From contig WWBZ02000022.1 in the NCBI GenBank assembly GCA_011503125.2, positions 4,216,001-4,280,000 of the forward strand: 64,000 nt of DNA, read 5' to 3'. The DNA is from Botryosphaeria dothidea. Taxonomy: Eukaryota > Ascomycota > Dothideomycetes > Botryosphaeriales > Botryosphaeriaceae. This document shows, one piece after another, positions 45,378-57,900 of this stretch. The notes beneath the pieces are model-generated. The model made no database searches, was not told the origin of the DNA, and saw nothing but the letters and a program-made list of their open reading frames with translations. The translations under genes and the position numbers were made by a program. Numbering within the stretch: the first letter of the stretch is position 1; each line of letters opens with the position of its first letter.

Positions 45378-45419
45378 GTCTCGTCTCGCGTCTCGTGTCT
45401 CGTGCTCTGTCTCTCGTCC
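45378..45419 (+). repeat. GTCTC-type pyrimidine-rich simple repeat
   Basis: A 42-base stretch made of imperfect GTCTC(G) units (gtctcgtctcgcgtctcgtg and so on). It is low-complexity and pyrimidine-rich on the plus strand, and it may lie in a transcribed leader or simply be a microsatellite. Confidence 0.6.
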
Positions 45420-48400
45420 CAGCCTCCTTCACCGCCTTGAGCGACCATTGTGCACGGATGCCGGATATGGCCAACGTTTTTTTTCTTGAACCCTCACTCG
45501 TTACGACCGTAGCAAGGTGACGAGAAAAAGCTTTCTTCGTAATTCTATTGGTGCTTGAATTTCCTTTTCCTTGCGCGTCGGATCTGCTCGGGTCACACAA
45601 ACCGTGTCGCGAAATAACGGTGTGGCAAAAAAATTTCGACAGAGAAAAGCCGTTGGCTTTTAGCGGCCAACCGGGGTACGTACGGTCACAGCTCGGCCAG
45701 GGTGTGCCATTGTGGAGCGCGCATGCGCGCACGCGGCACTTGCAAGAACCACATGGTCAACGCCAACGAGGCTGTACCTTCACGATGGGAAGAGTCATTC
45801 TTTCATTTTCCAGAAGCGCCGCCCGGCCGTTGCGCCTTTACCCGGTGCGGCAACGCGCTCCGACGTAAGGCGAGAAGGGATCGTTGGCATCGACGAGAGG
45901 GCAACGGACTCGGAGGGCGCTTTGGGGTTTGGCGCGCTTGCAGCTGGCGTCCGTGTGAGGGACGGAGAGACGATTCGCGCCGGGTACATTGGTCACTCGT
46001 CGTTGAGAAAAACCTGGGCACGGTCCGCTCGGGTGGGCTCTGCTGTTCTTTCTGCCGGTGGCGGTGTAAAGGGGTAGTGTGGTTAGTGGAGCGTAGCGCT
46101 GGTCCGGCGCGTGGTTCGCGCTCCGGATGCGCGAGTTGTGCGCACCCTTGCATAGCTGGGATTTGTGCGCTGAGGCTGGTGAGTGCGGGTGCCTGTGGCG
46201 CGTTGTTGGCGGCAGCGGGTGGCCAGACGGAGCAGGAGTTCAGCTACGATGGTCCCGTCCAATTGTGTTGGAGGGAGTGCTTCAATGGTGTACTACGTAT
46301 AGTAGTGCCTAAGCGAGGGTTTGACAATCGTAGGGTAGGGACGCGGCAGGTGTCAGCATTCGGTTACCGGCCACCGGCAAGTCGCGGACGGGCGGCTGAA
46401 GAGGCTGTTAGAGAGCATGTAGGTGCGGCTCATCGGATTGGCAATTCATCTATCGTCGACAAGCGCACGATTGTCGCAGGTAAGGTGTTTCGCAATACTC
46501 CTACGGAACGCCTCCTCTTCTGTCTTCCTTGCCGCTTCGCTAGGAAGAATTGAACACTTTGCGCGTTATCTGTATGCATTGATTACATGGAGATGGATTC
46601 AATTTGGGGTAAGTGAGACGTCGATACAGGAGAGGGGCCTGCAGAATCCACATGGCGAAACGGAGCTAAGGCAGGTACCCATGCGGGGCGATTGGTAGAG
46701 AGAGTGAAACGCATCATCAGGATCGTTGCGCAAGTTTTTTTTTTCTTTTTCTCCTAAGAAGTCGCCCCCGGTTAAGCGGCATGTTTCGCGATGCTTGTTC
46801 ACGAACGAGGGGCGCAGTTGCGCTTGGAAGAAAAATTTATGGATCCGTGAAGTAAGAGGCTGAATGGCGAGGGGCATTGAGAAAAAACGAGCCGTTGAAC
46901 CAAGCTGCGTAGGTGGGAATTACGAGCGGCAGCGCAAAGGAGGTGGCAAACCGGCGTGCGCGTCCACACGAGTCTCGCAAACCAGGACGAAGATGTAGTA
47001 GCGTCGCGTATCAGGGTCTCCTAAGCGCCTGCTTACCTCCCTTAGTGACGCGCGGATCTACATCCCGCGTCGTCACAGATGAATTCGCAGATCGCAACTC
47101 CACTCTGCCCTTCGCTTGTCGAGGGCCTCTCATCACAAGGCTGAGTGGCGACGGCACACCGAGGGAGGCAGCACTCATGCCATGAGGTGTGGATGCAGTC
47201 GCATGAGCGTGATCATTCGAAAGAAGTCATAACGCCCAGGTCTGGGCCTTGGAATCACCTCCATGTGGAAGGAAGCTGCACAACACTCCACCGACATGAG
47301 CGGTCTCGAGCTGATTGCTGAGCTGAGATTTCGCAGAGCAGTTTCCTCTTGAGAAACGGAGCGGGGTGGGGTGGGATGGCGGTTTGGGCATCCATGTGCA
47401 AGTCGTGATAGGCGTTCCTGCGATCTCGCTTGGCAGTTGGCCGTCACTTACTTGACGCCTCGATCGACCACGGCGGGGTTGTTTTGATGATGATGGTTAT
47501 GCGAAGCGGGGCTGCGCGAACTTGCAGCGGTGGATTCACGGTTGCTTTTTTGTCAGCTGCATTGCGTCCGATAGAGAAAACGATCTTCATGGCGGCTCGA
47601 GGAGCGGCCGAGGGGCATACCCGACAGGTGAGCAAGGTTATCGTATTCGCTTGGCAGGAAATGGTTCCTGTGCCGGCTTAACGTTGGGCGTGTGCCTGGC
47701 TGCGGACCACGATGCCACATGACGTCCGGATCCGCATAATCGGCATGCTGGCTTCATCCGTACCAAATCTCCTGATGACGATAGTGTGATAGCGCATGCG
47801 CCTGTTTTTCCAGTGCCCGCCGGAAAACCATGGAAACAACTGCAAGTCAACAAGTTCAGTCAATTGCGAAACGAGGTGGATCAAGACGCAATGATCCAGC
47901 GGAAGGCTCTGGAAACCGTTGTAGGTAGATTGCGCCGCGGCTCATGTTAGCGAGAAACTACACAACCCTATCATCATCGAAAGGTTTGTCTGCGCAATCT
48001 GCCGAGCATCATCAGATGGAGTAGCCTGAGGACGTCGTACGCGTGTTCTGCGCTGCGCCTCCATCCAGAGCTCGTTGCCCGCATTGATAAGGCGTGATTT
48101 GGTTTCCTATCAGCCGGGCATGCCGACGATGCTCACCTTACTAGAGATGATAGTCGCGAGCATCCGTACCAGTGTTAGCATTTCACAGTTGTGCTTGTCG
48201 CGTGACTTCTTGTCTCGCCGCTCTGCTTCTTGTCGCCAAGAGCCTAACCGACGTTGCCTCGTCCTCCGCTGTCAAGAGTTGCGGTGAAAAGTCAATTCGA
48301 GAAAATGCGATGGCGCACTGAAATTTCATCATGATGCCAACGGCGGCGCAACGGCGGTGGGTGAAACTTTCATACTCATGCAACGATATACCACCACGAT

Positions 48401-49388
48401 CGCGCGATTGTCCTGTCAACTCAATCGCAAATCTCCACCACGAAATAAAATAATCAGGTCCGAAATGAAAGGTCAAAGCCAAAGATGGCAAGGAGTTACA
48501 CGCAGAAGCGACCATGATGGTGTTTACCACCAACCTGCCCGAAACGGCACCACCATCCATCGTCGGATGGTGCCTTGTCATTATTCAATCGGCGGCACCG
48601 TACGGCCCAGGAATCGTGAGAATGCGGGGATGCAGCGGGACGCCTGAACATGTGTTCGAGCGCTAAGTGGTCGACTGGGTCAAGCTTTGTCAGGGACCCG
48701 CCGAATTAGAGACGATTAGACGTTGGTATAAACTCTGATAGCCGCACATCTCGTATCCGTGCTCACCGTCCGAGCGCTCCACTGGCCAGGAACAAATCCC
48801 AACGGTCATCGCGAGGCAAGAGACTGTAACTTCGGCGCGTATTCCAGGTCCAGGGTCGAAGGCAGCGACGTCAGTGGGCAGGCGAAGGGCATTTGAGTCG
48901 ATATCGGATTCAGCCTAACGATTCAGCCTTGGGAGATCTTCCTCAGATTAGTTTTTTTGACCAAAGCTTAGAGTCTACCCAAACTCTGATAAACTGGAGA
49001 CTCTCGAGCGTACCCGCCCAAAGATAGTTCAGAAGACAGGTTGTGCGAAAGGAAGAGCAGAAAAATTTTCGCAGAGCTTCCAACCTACGGCCATTCCGCA
49101 AATAGCTGCCCAGAAACTACCTCCTGTCCTTCGTTTTCATCGCCGGACCAAAACCCCGAGTGCGACTGGAGCAAAAGTTTAAATGAGGCGTGTTGTGGAG
49201 CCCGAGGTAAAGGTTGCTTGCCATGTCGCGGAGCAAACTTGCCGGAAAGAACAAGTCTGTCAAGAGTACGGGCGTAGGGGCTCGGCGACCGACCAGGAAA
49301 ATAATGGGCTAGGACATCAGTGTATGCTGGTGGTGAGCAAGTAAGCCGGAGTGTAAGAACTCTAAAGCCAAAGTCGTCGCATAATGCA

Positions 49389-49411
49389 GTCGCTGCGCGT
49401 CGTGCAGCGAC
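49389..49411. other. Perfect 8-bp hairpin
   Basis: GTCGCTGC (49389-49396) pairs with GCAGCGAC (49404-49411) across a 7-base loop. It lies within the gene-free region. No poly-T or known element accompanies it, so its meaning is unclear. Confidence 0.5.
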
Positions 49412-50417
49412 GGCTGACTGTGTGCAGCATCTAGAACTGCCCGCCCCCACACCCCATGCTGACAGCTCACCGCACCACAAGGCGCATATAGCCCGTGGTA
49501 AAGCGGGATGCAAGCGTCATGCGGGCCCTGCCAATGTGCTAGTCGCGTCCTGCGCGCTTCTCGCGCAAGCCTGCTTACAATTATTCCGTTTGCACGAATT
49601 AGCATCATTGACCGGTCGAAAGAAGCATTTGCGTGTGCGCATCCTCGGAAGGCCAGCTGACAAACGGGTGGACACGCACTCGTCACCGCCCATCCGAATC
49701 CCGAGGCGCGCCTCGCGGGGCAAAGGGATTCCCCGCATCGCGAGCCGTGAAATACAGGCTTCGGGCGAGCGCAAGGAAGGGACGAAGAAAAAACAACGAA
49801 AAGGCGATGCGGGCAATAGAAACCAGCCGACAGGGGTGGTACCGTATCACGAGAGTCAAAACGGTGGTGTTGATGTTTCCGGCTGTCCTGGGTCGAGTCC
49901 GTCCGTTGCTTGCCCACCCGAAGCAACCGCGGCTTTCCGAACTCCCTTGTCGACGGGTTGTCGGATCTCACGGCCGTCCACCGGACCATTGCGGCTGTGC
50001 CTGACGCTTGATCTACCAGGGTCTTCACTCTGCCTATACTCTCGTTCACGTTTCTTGTTCTCCGCAGGAGATGTCAGGAGCCGTCGGATGTTTACACTTT
50101 CCGGAGTTCGGAACAGAGCCCTGTGGTTTGCGATAATGTCTGCACGGCAACTAAACTACGCTCGCGCCGCGGATAGACGGAGCGAAGCGCGCCCAGCAGA
50201 AGTCGTGCAAACTCAAAAATCTCAGCAAATAAAGGGGGAAATTTTGAACGTTCTGTGGCTGGCATCTGGGTTCTATGGCGGTGATTTCAGCTGGGCTCTC
50301 CTGGCGTTCACACCGGCGAAGAGGCTTGTCTGCCGAGTATAGCTATAGGTAGCCAATAATAAAAAAACAACGGCATTGTCAGAAGGATTGGCTTCGCTCG
50401 GGTGCTCTGCCAGCCCG

Positions 50418-50448
50418 TTGTTAGCCAGGTACCATTTTGTTAGCCAGG
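50418..50448 (+). repeat. Short direct repeat TTGTTAGCCAGG
   Basis: The 12-mer TTGTTAGCCAGG occurs at 50418-50429 and 50437-50448. Two copies 19 bases apart could be a paired protein-binding site or a small tandem duplication. Confidence 0.5.
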
Positions 50449-53302
50449 CACAGCCGCTTCGGAGGCAGCCTAGACCCAGCTAACAGCCAGCCACCATGAT
50501 GCCGGTGCTCCCCCGGCAACGACTGGAGCCATTTTCCAGCTGCCGCACCAGCAAGAGAGACCGCCGCGTAATGGGGGGGAAGGCTGAGCTGGAGAGAGAA
50601 CGCCGCGGCGTCGGCCAACGGGCACCCCGAGAGCGGGACTGGCGGGCGGCTCCATGTTTGATGATTGGTGGCGGCCGGTCTAGAACCGTGGTTCATGAGG
50701 GCCGACCGAACAGGAAGGGCGAGCATATCCAAAAGTAGGTTCAACGGTTTTATGGACTGTGCATAAAGGGAAGGCGCACGTCGAAAAGGGCAGTCGTGAA
50801 GCCAGTGACGGGTGAGCTTCGCCCTGCGTATGCGATGCGGCGCAGGGCATCCGATCGGATGGCTGACAGCAGAGGCAAAGAAAGGACGAAAAAGCAAAAG
50901 CGTGCATGTTGAAAGCGCGGAGGGCTGCGGCTGTACGGATGGTCGGGAAAGGTTAATTGAAATGCCGGGACCTCGCAGCGAGCTCATGATTGCTTCTTCT
51001 CGTCTGTTCGGCCAGCTTCTGGTGGGCGTTGCGAGTCACAGCGAGGTGGTCGACAGATGTACCTGTTCCTGAGCGGCTGCCGGACAGTGCGCGACAGGGC
51101 AGAGGAGGCTCGTATCGCAGTCGCCGATTGACTGGCTGGTAGATCGTGAGTAGAAACTGGGTGATTTGAGTTTGGAGTTAAGTGAAGACGCGCTTGACTG
51201 GGGAGCCTGATGGGAGCGAAGGACGACTCTGCCGATCCCTGCTCGTCTCAGGCAGCATGCCAGCCGAACCCGGCCTAGCGGTACCTTTTGTGGGCAGCAG
51301 GCATGTATGACTTGCATACAGGAGTTCAGCTCCTCCACACGAAAGCAGCCAGCTGGTGCGGCGCGTGCTCTCTGCTCAATAATCTGCAGCGGCGCAAATC
51401 TCGCAATGAATATCAGACACGATCGTTGCTGGGGAAGATTTGCGCACGCATGACTGCGGCTCCCTGCGCCTGCTCGTCATCAGCGCTCAATCAATTGCGA
51501 GACAACAGATGCCACCTGGAGGATCGCCGCTGCCTGGCTGTCGAAATGGCGCATTGCTGGAAGCCGTCGCGAACGTCCCAGCCGTCACCTGGTCGTGGAG
51601 TGACGGCTGCTGTGACCGCCAGCCGCGCTGGTTGACACCGTTTGACAGTTCCATCTTGTTCCTGACGCCGGCTGGCGTTGCCTGGATGCGGCAAGGCGTC
51701 AGCCTGGGGGCGACAGAGGGCGAAGGGTGCCCCTGACGATCCAAACGCGCTCTCCCAGCCTGCCGCATCGCTAGCTGCAGGCTGCAGCCGGGCTGAAGCA
51801 GCAGCATCAGACAAGAGAGAGGCGATCATGCGCGCGCGCCAAGCGGCCCAAAGCGACGTGCTGCGTGCGGGATTTGGAACGCCAGAGAGCTGCTCGCTGC
51901 TTGCTGCCTGGAGTGCGGCGCTGCAGGGATTGCGATCGCTGCCAGGAGCTTATCTCCAGGCTGAGGTGAGCGATGACTGTGCAAACGCGGCCTGTGACGC
52001 AGCACACAGCAAAGAAGCTGGAGCCGGCTCGTGTGGTGCGCATCAGGGCAGCACAGCCTGGCGTTTCAAATGCGCGGTTCGCCAGCACTGGCACCGCTCA
52101 GCGGAATGGCGGCGCTCAGTGGCGTGACGGCGCTGTACGAATCCCGGCCTCCTCCACGTGTAGCTGGCCCAGCACCGGGAGCGGCATGGCGGGCGGCGCG
52201 GCGGTGCTGCTGGACAATAGGAGGCGGCGCTGTCGCAGAACGGCTGCCTGCGACACGGCGGGCGATCGAAGATCTCGCGACGGCGACGGCGACGGTCAAG
52301 GGCAGCGCAGCAAGGCAGCGCGAGTGCATGACGAATTGGAGTTGGAGCCCCAGCCACACATGGTCACCCCAGACGCGCGCTATCCGCTCTCTCCGGACGC
52401 GCACAACGCGCCCGTAGGCGAGGCAACGCCCTGCGACATTGCACAAGGCCTGCACAAAGAGCCTGGGGGCAAATTTGCCCTAATTTCCGGCGTTGGGCAG
52501 TGCGCGGAGATCGCGTTAGTGGTAGAAGTCTCGGGAGAAGAGCGGCAGAAGCGTCTGTGGGAGAGCGCATGGAGCACGACGGGCAGCAGGGCTGTCTCGG
52601 GCCTCTTCGCTCTCGACAGCCTTTCGCTGCCCGCCGTCACTTGCAGCCAGTCGGACCGACGCTGCTGGCGGAGATCAGCCCAGCCGCCTTCGCGCTCGCT
52701 GCCGCACCGGACCTGGCGCTGAGGTCAGCGCGTTCCTGGACACATGCCTGGGGAGCTGCCCTCTCCTGGTGCCCGCGGCAGGCTATTTCGGGCAGCGCAA
52801 CGCGAGGCTCCTTTCTGGCGCTGGCCCCGCGGCTCGCTGCGCTACGCCCAACCCGTGCGGCCTCAATAAAGCCAATGATCGGCATCGCGTGGTGTTGATG
52901 TCACCGCCCCGTATCGCGAGCCTCCACCGCCCTCGCCCGTGTCAGTCGGCGTGTTGCGAGGAGCGCGCGCGCGCAAGGGCGATGGATCGCCGCGCAGAGC
53001 TGGCTGGTTGCTACCGTGGGGCCACGACGGGCACGCGCGGGCTGAAACATGCAGAGCGGTGTTTGATTTTCCTGCAATTAATCCCGGCCTGCGCGATGTT
53101 CTAGCGCGCTGCACGGCCATGGCTGACCGCCTGCTGCTCAGCCCTTTGACTCTCCCCTCGAGCATGGGGGGACCCCGGCTTAGCCCTTGGCCGCCTCACC
53201 CAGCATGTGCCTGGTCCACACCGCCGCTATGACCATGACAGCTTATTACACCATCGTCCGAAATGGCATGCCCTGCCTGTGACCATTTTGGAGCAGCTAG
53301 CC

Positions 53303-53564
53303 ATAAATACGTCTGCGCCCGCCGACAGACCTGAGACTCGTTTCATCACCATCATCGACTCCTCCAAAGTCACGTCTAATCCTCTAGGCAGCGCCTCACA
53401 GCTAAGAGTACTTGAAGACCAGCTTCTGCTGCATTACTCGCCGACCACTACGACCTGCCCCTAACCACACACACACACCCACTCGACCTCCAGCTATAAC
53501 AACCAGTCCTCACCGGACCACTCGACCAACAACCACCACAACCAACCTCCACCTCACATCCACA
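53303..53564 (+). promoter_or_regulatory. Candidate core promoter and 5' leader
   Basis: ATAAATA at 53303-53309 is followed by TTCATCACCATCATCGAC about 30 bases on, and then by about 200 bases rich in CA, CT and AC (including a CACACACACAC run) leading to CACAATG at 53565. This is what promoters and leaders of expressed genes look like in filamentous ascomycetes. It is the clearest transcription-start candidate in the 18.7-kb gene-free region. Confidence 0.4.
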
Positions 53565-53642
53565 ATGCCGGCCACCGCTCACCTGCCGCCCTGCCCCGGC
53601 CCGCCGCCGACCAGGCCTCTGCCCCCGGTCCCGAAGAACTAA
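53565..53642 (+). CDS. Possible 25-residue Pro-rich peptide or upstream ORF
   Basis: An ATG in good context (cacaATGcc) after the leader at 53303-53564 opens 25 codons, starting MPATAHLPPCPGPP and ending with a stop at 53642. One third of the residues are proline. It could be an upstream ORF that tunes translation of a later frame, such as the one at 53747, or be meaningless. No homology can be judged by eye. Confidence 0.25.
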   Translation: MPATAHLPPCPGPPPTRPLPPVPKN

Positions 53643-53746
53643 ATCCGGCACGACTCTCCTACAGCCGGCTCCTTTGGCTTTCCCGCGCATTACGATCCCC
53701 GTCACGCATTATCGGATTTTCCTCTCAAACGTCTCATCATTACATC

Positions 53747-54022
53747 ATGGCAACGGTCAATCATCCTCTCTTCCGGCTATCCTCCTTTCGCGAACTCGGG
53801 CCCAGCGTTTCAGCAGCGGTCACGAGCGGCGTTGCTCTCCAATCAACCCCACCATCACCGCTTTTTCGCCCTCAGCCGGCGACAAGCGCGACATGTTCGC
53901 GGGCGGCGAGCAGCTCTAGCTGCGGGGCACCATCATGGCGGCACCCCACCTCACGTCGCGCGGCGATCCTCACGCCCGAAGCCTGGAAATGTTCGCTCGC
54001 AGCCGCGCCGCCAACGTTCTAG
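53747..54022 (+). CDS. Possible small protein, 91 residues
   Basis: An ATG in good context (catcATGGc) opens 91 codons rich in Ser, Ala and Pro (MATVNHPLFRLSSFRELGP at the start). Another frame of 172 codons overlaps it from 53832, so coding choice is ambiguous. The sequence after 54240 becomes T-rich, like a 3' untranslated region. Low confidence; listed because it sits downstream of a promoter-like sequence. Confidence 0.2.
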   Translation: MATVNHPLFRLSSFRELGPSVSAAVTSGVALQSTPPSPLFRPQPATSATCSRAASSSSCGAPSWRHPTSRRAAILTPEAWKCSLAAAPPTF

Positions 54023-54913
54023 CGCTGATTGGGCCTGCGCTGCGCATGCCAACGCCCCCGGCCGTCACGAGGTTGCCTCCCGCGCCTGCCAGCACCCGCA
54101 TGCCGCAGTGACTCACCGCAGTCCACGTTGCGCATGCGGCTTGGCGATCGGATCTTATCGCGACCAAAGCCTTCACCTCTTCGCTTCTCCACCACAATTC
54201 TCTCGCTCTACACCGCACTCAGACACTGGCCGCGGGCTCGGCTCGTCGACGTCGGCCTTTAATCTTTACCTGCAACCTTGTAATCGATCAGCGCTTTCGG
54301 TTGTTTCTGGGTTCAGCATCAATTTTCTTCTCTATCTCCTATTGTCTTAACAATCGCTTATTACAAACATCTGCATCAGTGGCGCTGGGAAGGGTATCTT
54401 TTTACAACATTGCATGGGAAAATATCATGATGGATAGACGCGAGATGTGTCTCTCGAGGTATATTTGCGGTTTTTCCTTGTCTCGTTTGTTGGGGTTTTT
54501 GTTAAGGAGGAACATACCCGGGCTTATTCATCGTGCGCGCCCACTCCTAGTTGCTATCGGCTCTTGAATCCGATCGTTCGCACAGAAATTTCACTGTTCC
54601 ACTGCTACATGTGTGTCTCTTGACGTGACCATTTGACGTGTTTTTGATGTCTGTACCTCTCACCGCGTCGCTTACTGATGTCAGGCACGATTGCGTAGCA
54701 TTTTCGGGACATGGTCTCCGTCAGACTGTGGGGTAGTTGGGTGAGCTCCATGCTGCCGTGCAGGTGCCACCCGTTACCCGGCCTTGTCGACTCGCTGCCG
54801 ATTATATGCCAAGGATCACTTCTGTCCGCTTGGTGTTGCGGGTCCTTGGGTGTCGTTCAACCCCTGCCATTCTGCACAATCTACTTATTCTTTCGCGAGT
54901 GTATTCCTTCATA

Positions 54914-54934
54914 AGAGAAAAAGAAAAAGAAAAA
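54914..54934 (+). repeat. GA-rich purine tract
   Basis: A 21-base all-purine run (AGAGAAAAAGAAAAAG and so on) immediately upstream of an ATG at 54955. It is low-complexity sequence with no assigned role. Confidence 0.4.
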
Positions 54935-57900
54935 CTCTCTCGGAATTAGTAAAAATGGAAAGTCTCTTGAAATTATTTGACTTTGGAAAGGTAAGAGTTC
55001 TAAGTGAGTGATATCCTATCGTCCGTTATTCCGATGACAAAGTCTCCGAGTCGCCGGATGCCGTCCTCCCGGCTTATCATGTACCAACAAGGAAATAGGC
55101 ACTGTCTCCAAAGCCGATCAATGCCCAAAGATCAAAGGCATTTCCCGTGTGTTGAGACCTTGAAATATTGGAGAGAACGACGTCAGTGTCATATCTGGTT
55201 GCTGGATTTGCTTCCACTGGAAGGCTATCTGGGAACGCTTGAGATACGCCTGTTGATGATTGCTGCAAGAGACCTAAAATTTATGAGAGTTGAGCAATCT
55301 TTCGGGCAATTTGATGTTCAGATGAATCCACTCCAAAGTACTTAGGCTTCGAGTGTAATGATTCCCTTGTTGCAGTCCTAAGCGAGCCGATCTTGTAACA
55401 TGCACGGTTATGAGTTGATACAGACTCCGCAAAATACCCATCCTAGCGGTAGACGGTTGTCGCGGCGTCCACGCGGCTGAGGGGAGGTGGACGCGAGCAC
55501 TAGGTAGGGTCCAGATAAAAACGGCAAGGGTGCCAGGAGCGGGCCGTCGGTGTTGATAGCAAGCTTGCTTCCCGGCCAAAAAGTGCATACTCCACAATAT
55601 TGCCTCACTCGCTCCGCCTTATTGACGATCGGCCTTGCATGCGTTGCATTGCCTCGCTTCCTCTGTGCAGTGTCGTATTGATTACACGGTGAAGCCGAAG
55701 GAATGGTGGATGACTCCTCTCTCTGGGGCGCTGCGCATGAACGGTGGTTGTCCATTATTACGCCAATTAAGTGCAACCCATGGGGACTTTCCGTGCCCGT
55801 AGTCAGGTCTATTTTTGATCGCAGCCAAAAGCCAAGCAATAATATAGACACCCTTGTGCGGGGGCTTGCATCATCAACACCAAAAAGCAGTCGCGCTGCC
55901 TTGGTAATCAGCCTTATCGCGCGCGCCATATATGTATGCTTTCTTTTTTCCCCTGCGGATATTTCTCCGTCTGCCTCGCCCTCAGGCGCATGCGCGATAT
56001 GCGCGCGAGGATCGGGGGCGCGATTATTTTGCGTGCAGGCGAGGGGGCTTGCTGGGACTCTGCAGGAGCCCCTCTTTGCAATTTCATGCGGGCAGCGAGC
56101 GTCCGTTTTTGGGGGCCGCGAACCACACACACGGAGCCCTCTCCGCAAAAAGGATGGCGGATTGAGCACATGGACGCTGGCAACTTCCATCTCAATATCG
56201 TATGTTCGGTGATCGAAACGTCAGTCCATGCGCGGGCTTCTCCACGCATACGTAAAGTATGTCGACACAGCCTCGTGGTCCCGTGCTGCCATTTTGCTGG
56301 CGGGCATCGCGGCTGCCCTGGTGGTCGATCGGTCGGGCGGTCGGCTCCTTCCAATAGTCTTGCAACACCACGGCCATCTCCCATTATTCTGCAGTAATCC
56401 AGCAGTGATCTGATGGACTGTGATGTCCATGGGGATTTGCGGCGCCTTATCGTCCAGTGAGCAGCTCTATCTCTGCACGTGTACCTGCGCATGCTGTTGC
56501 ATGGCATTCCCGACCGGCTCCGCGGACTGGTACTGGTTGACGCGTTGCTGCTAAACACTAGCCTCACGGCTTCTTTCAACGACGACTTCTACCTATCCGT
56601 CCCCGTCCGCCGCCAGTCTGTGTGCACTCACACCGCTCACGATAATGGGCAAGTTGGTCTTGATTAACCGCTCACGCCAGACCGCGTCGCGTAGGCGCTT
56701 CGCCAATCCCCATCATGGATCGCGAGCACCAGCAGTCACGCGCCCACGTTGGCGGTGTCGTTAAGTAGCTAGCAGCAATCGCCGATAGAAAGGGCATCCA
56801 AAATGTCCAAGTCCGGTAAGCTGTCAGTTGGCAGAAGGTTCCGGGTCGGGGCGGAAAGCAAGAAAACGGTAAGCCCACAACAACTCTCTATCTCTGAACC
56901 ACTTCTTCATACGGGCAGACTCCACCCAAATCCCGGACCTAACCAGGACCCTGACTGCTCCGGCCTGTGCTGCCGAACGGAGCGAGCCAGAGAGCGAAGC
57001 CACGATTGGAGTGGAGACTCGATATTCGACGGTGCTCCGCGAGTCTGTTGCCTATCTACCCGGAGATATCGGCGACCGTCGATGATTATGAGGCTCTGCA
57101 CTCATCATTCCCGACGATGATGTCGTAACCCCTCTCTCGTCCGCGCAACGCAGGCGCACACGTAACGCCCGCATTGCAGCGGCCTGACGCTACGCATGGA
57201 GAAAGAGACGCGAAGCTCCGGCAGAGCGTACCGGCACCAGTTGCAGCAGCAAAACACACACCCACACACGCGCCTACACTGCCCTACAACGGCGGCACTT
57301 CGACAATGGGGTCGGCTGCACCTCTCACTTGCAGCTTAGCCGCTCCGGCCCCACCCGTCTCATCACTCAGTAGCGAACAGCCCGCAGCAGCGGATCGAAC
57401 AACACCCTGCTGCCCCTCTCTAAGCACTCTGTCTGCTGCACACAGCACTCGATCCCCCCGAGCCTCATGAAACTCGCGCAAAACGCCCACGAGGGTGTCT
57501 CCGGCTGGGGCCCGGGCGTGGGCTGGCGATGGCGCGATTATCCCGCAACCGATTAGGGATGATGGGGTGAGGAGGTCGAGGGAGAAAGAAGGAGAATGCC
57601 AGCGCAAGAAGACCATTGCGCACCCTTCCGTGCAAAGGAGGCAGGGGGGAGTGAAACGCGCGCACCGCGTGTTGCCACCTCCGCGTGCGCTCTGTTGCTG
57701 GTTTTAGATACAGCGCAGCGAAAATGTGTCTACCAACGCGAGCGAGATGGCCATCTGGGGGCCAGTGGCGCGTTTGCAGCTGCGGCAATAACGACGCCTC
57801 TGGACCCTGCAGCGTGCGGCGTGCAGGCTGAGCTGGCTTGCGGCGACGACTCTTTTTTTGGATGGGCGAAGGGGACACAGTTGCACAAGAGCTGTGGGCG

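Noticed and set aside
45702..46553. 283-codon plus-strand ORF
   Set aside because: Cys/Arg/Trp-rich composition without any regular zinc-binding pattern, and overlapping frames on both strands. It looks like a chance frame in GC-rich DNA.
49320..50342. 340-codon plus-strand ORF in the gene-free region
   Set aside because: It overlaps a 246-codon minus-strand frame, has a random Arg/Ser/Ala-rich composition, no domain or intron signals, and lies in GC-rich sequence where long chance frames are expected.
51973..52722. 249-codon ORF in very GC-rich sequence
   Set aside because: All frames are long here because stops are rare; there are no motifs, and at least two other overlapping frames are equally open.
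56803..57120. ATG at 56803 with GTAAGC-like donors nearby, suggesting a spliced gene
   Set aside because: Tried joins gave no recognisable or long consistent protein; the signals are common by chance in this region.
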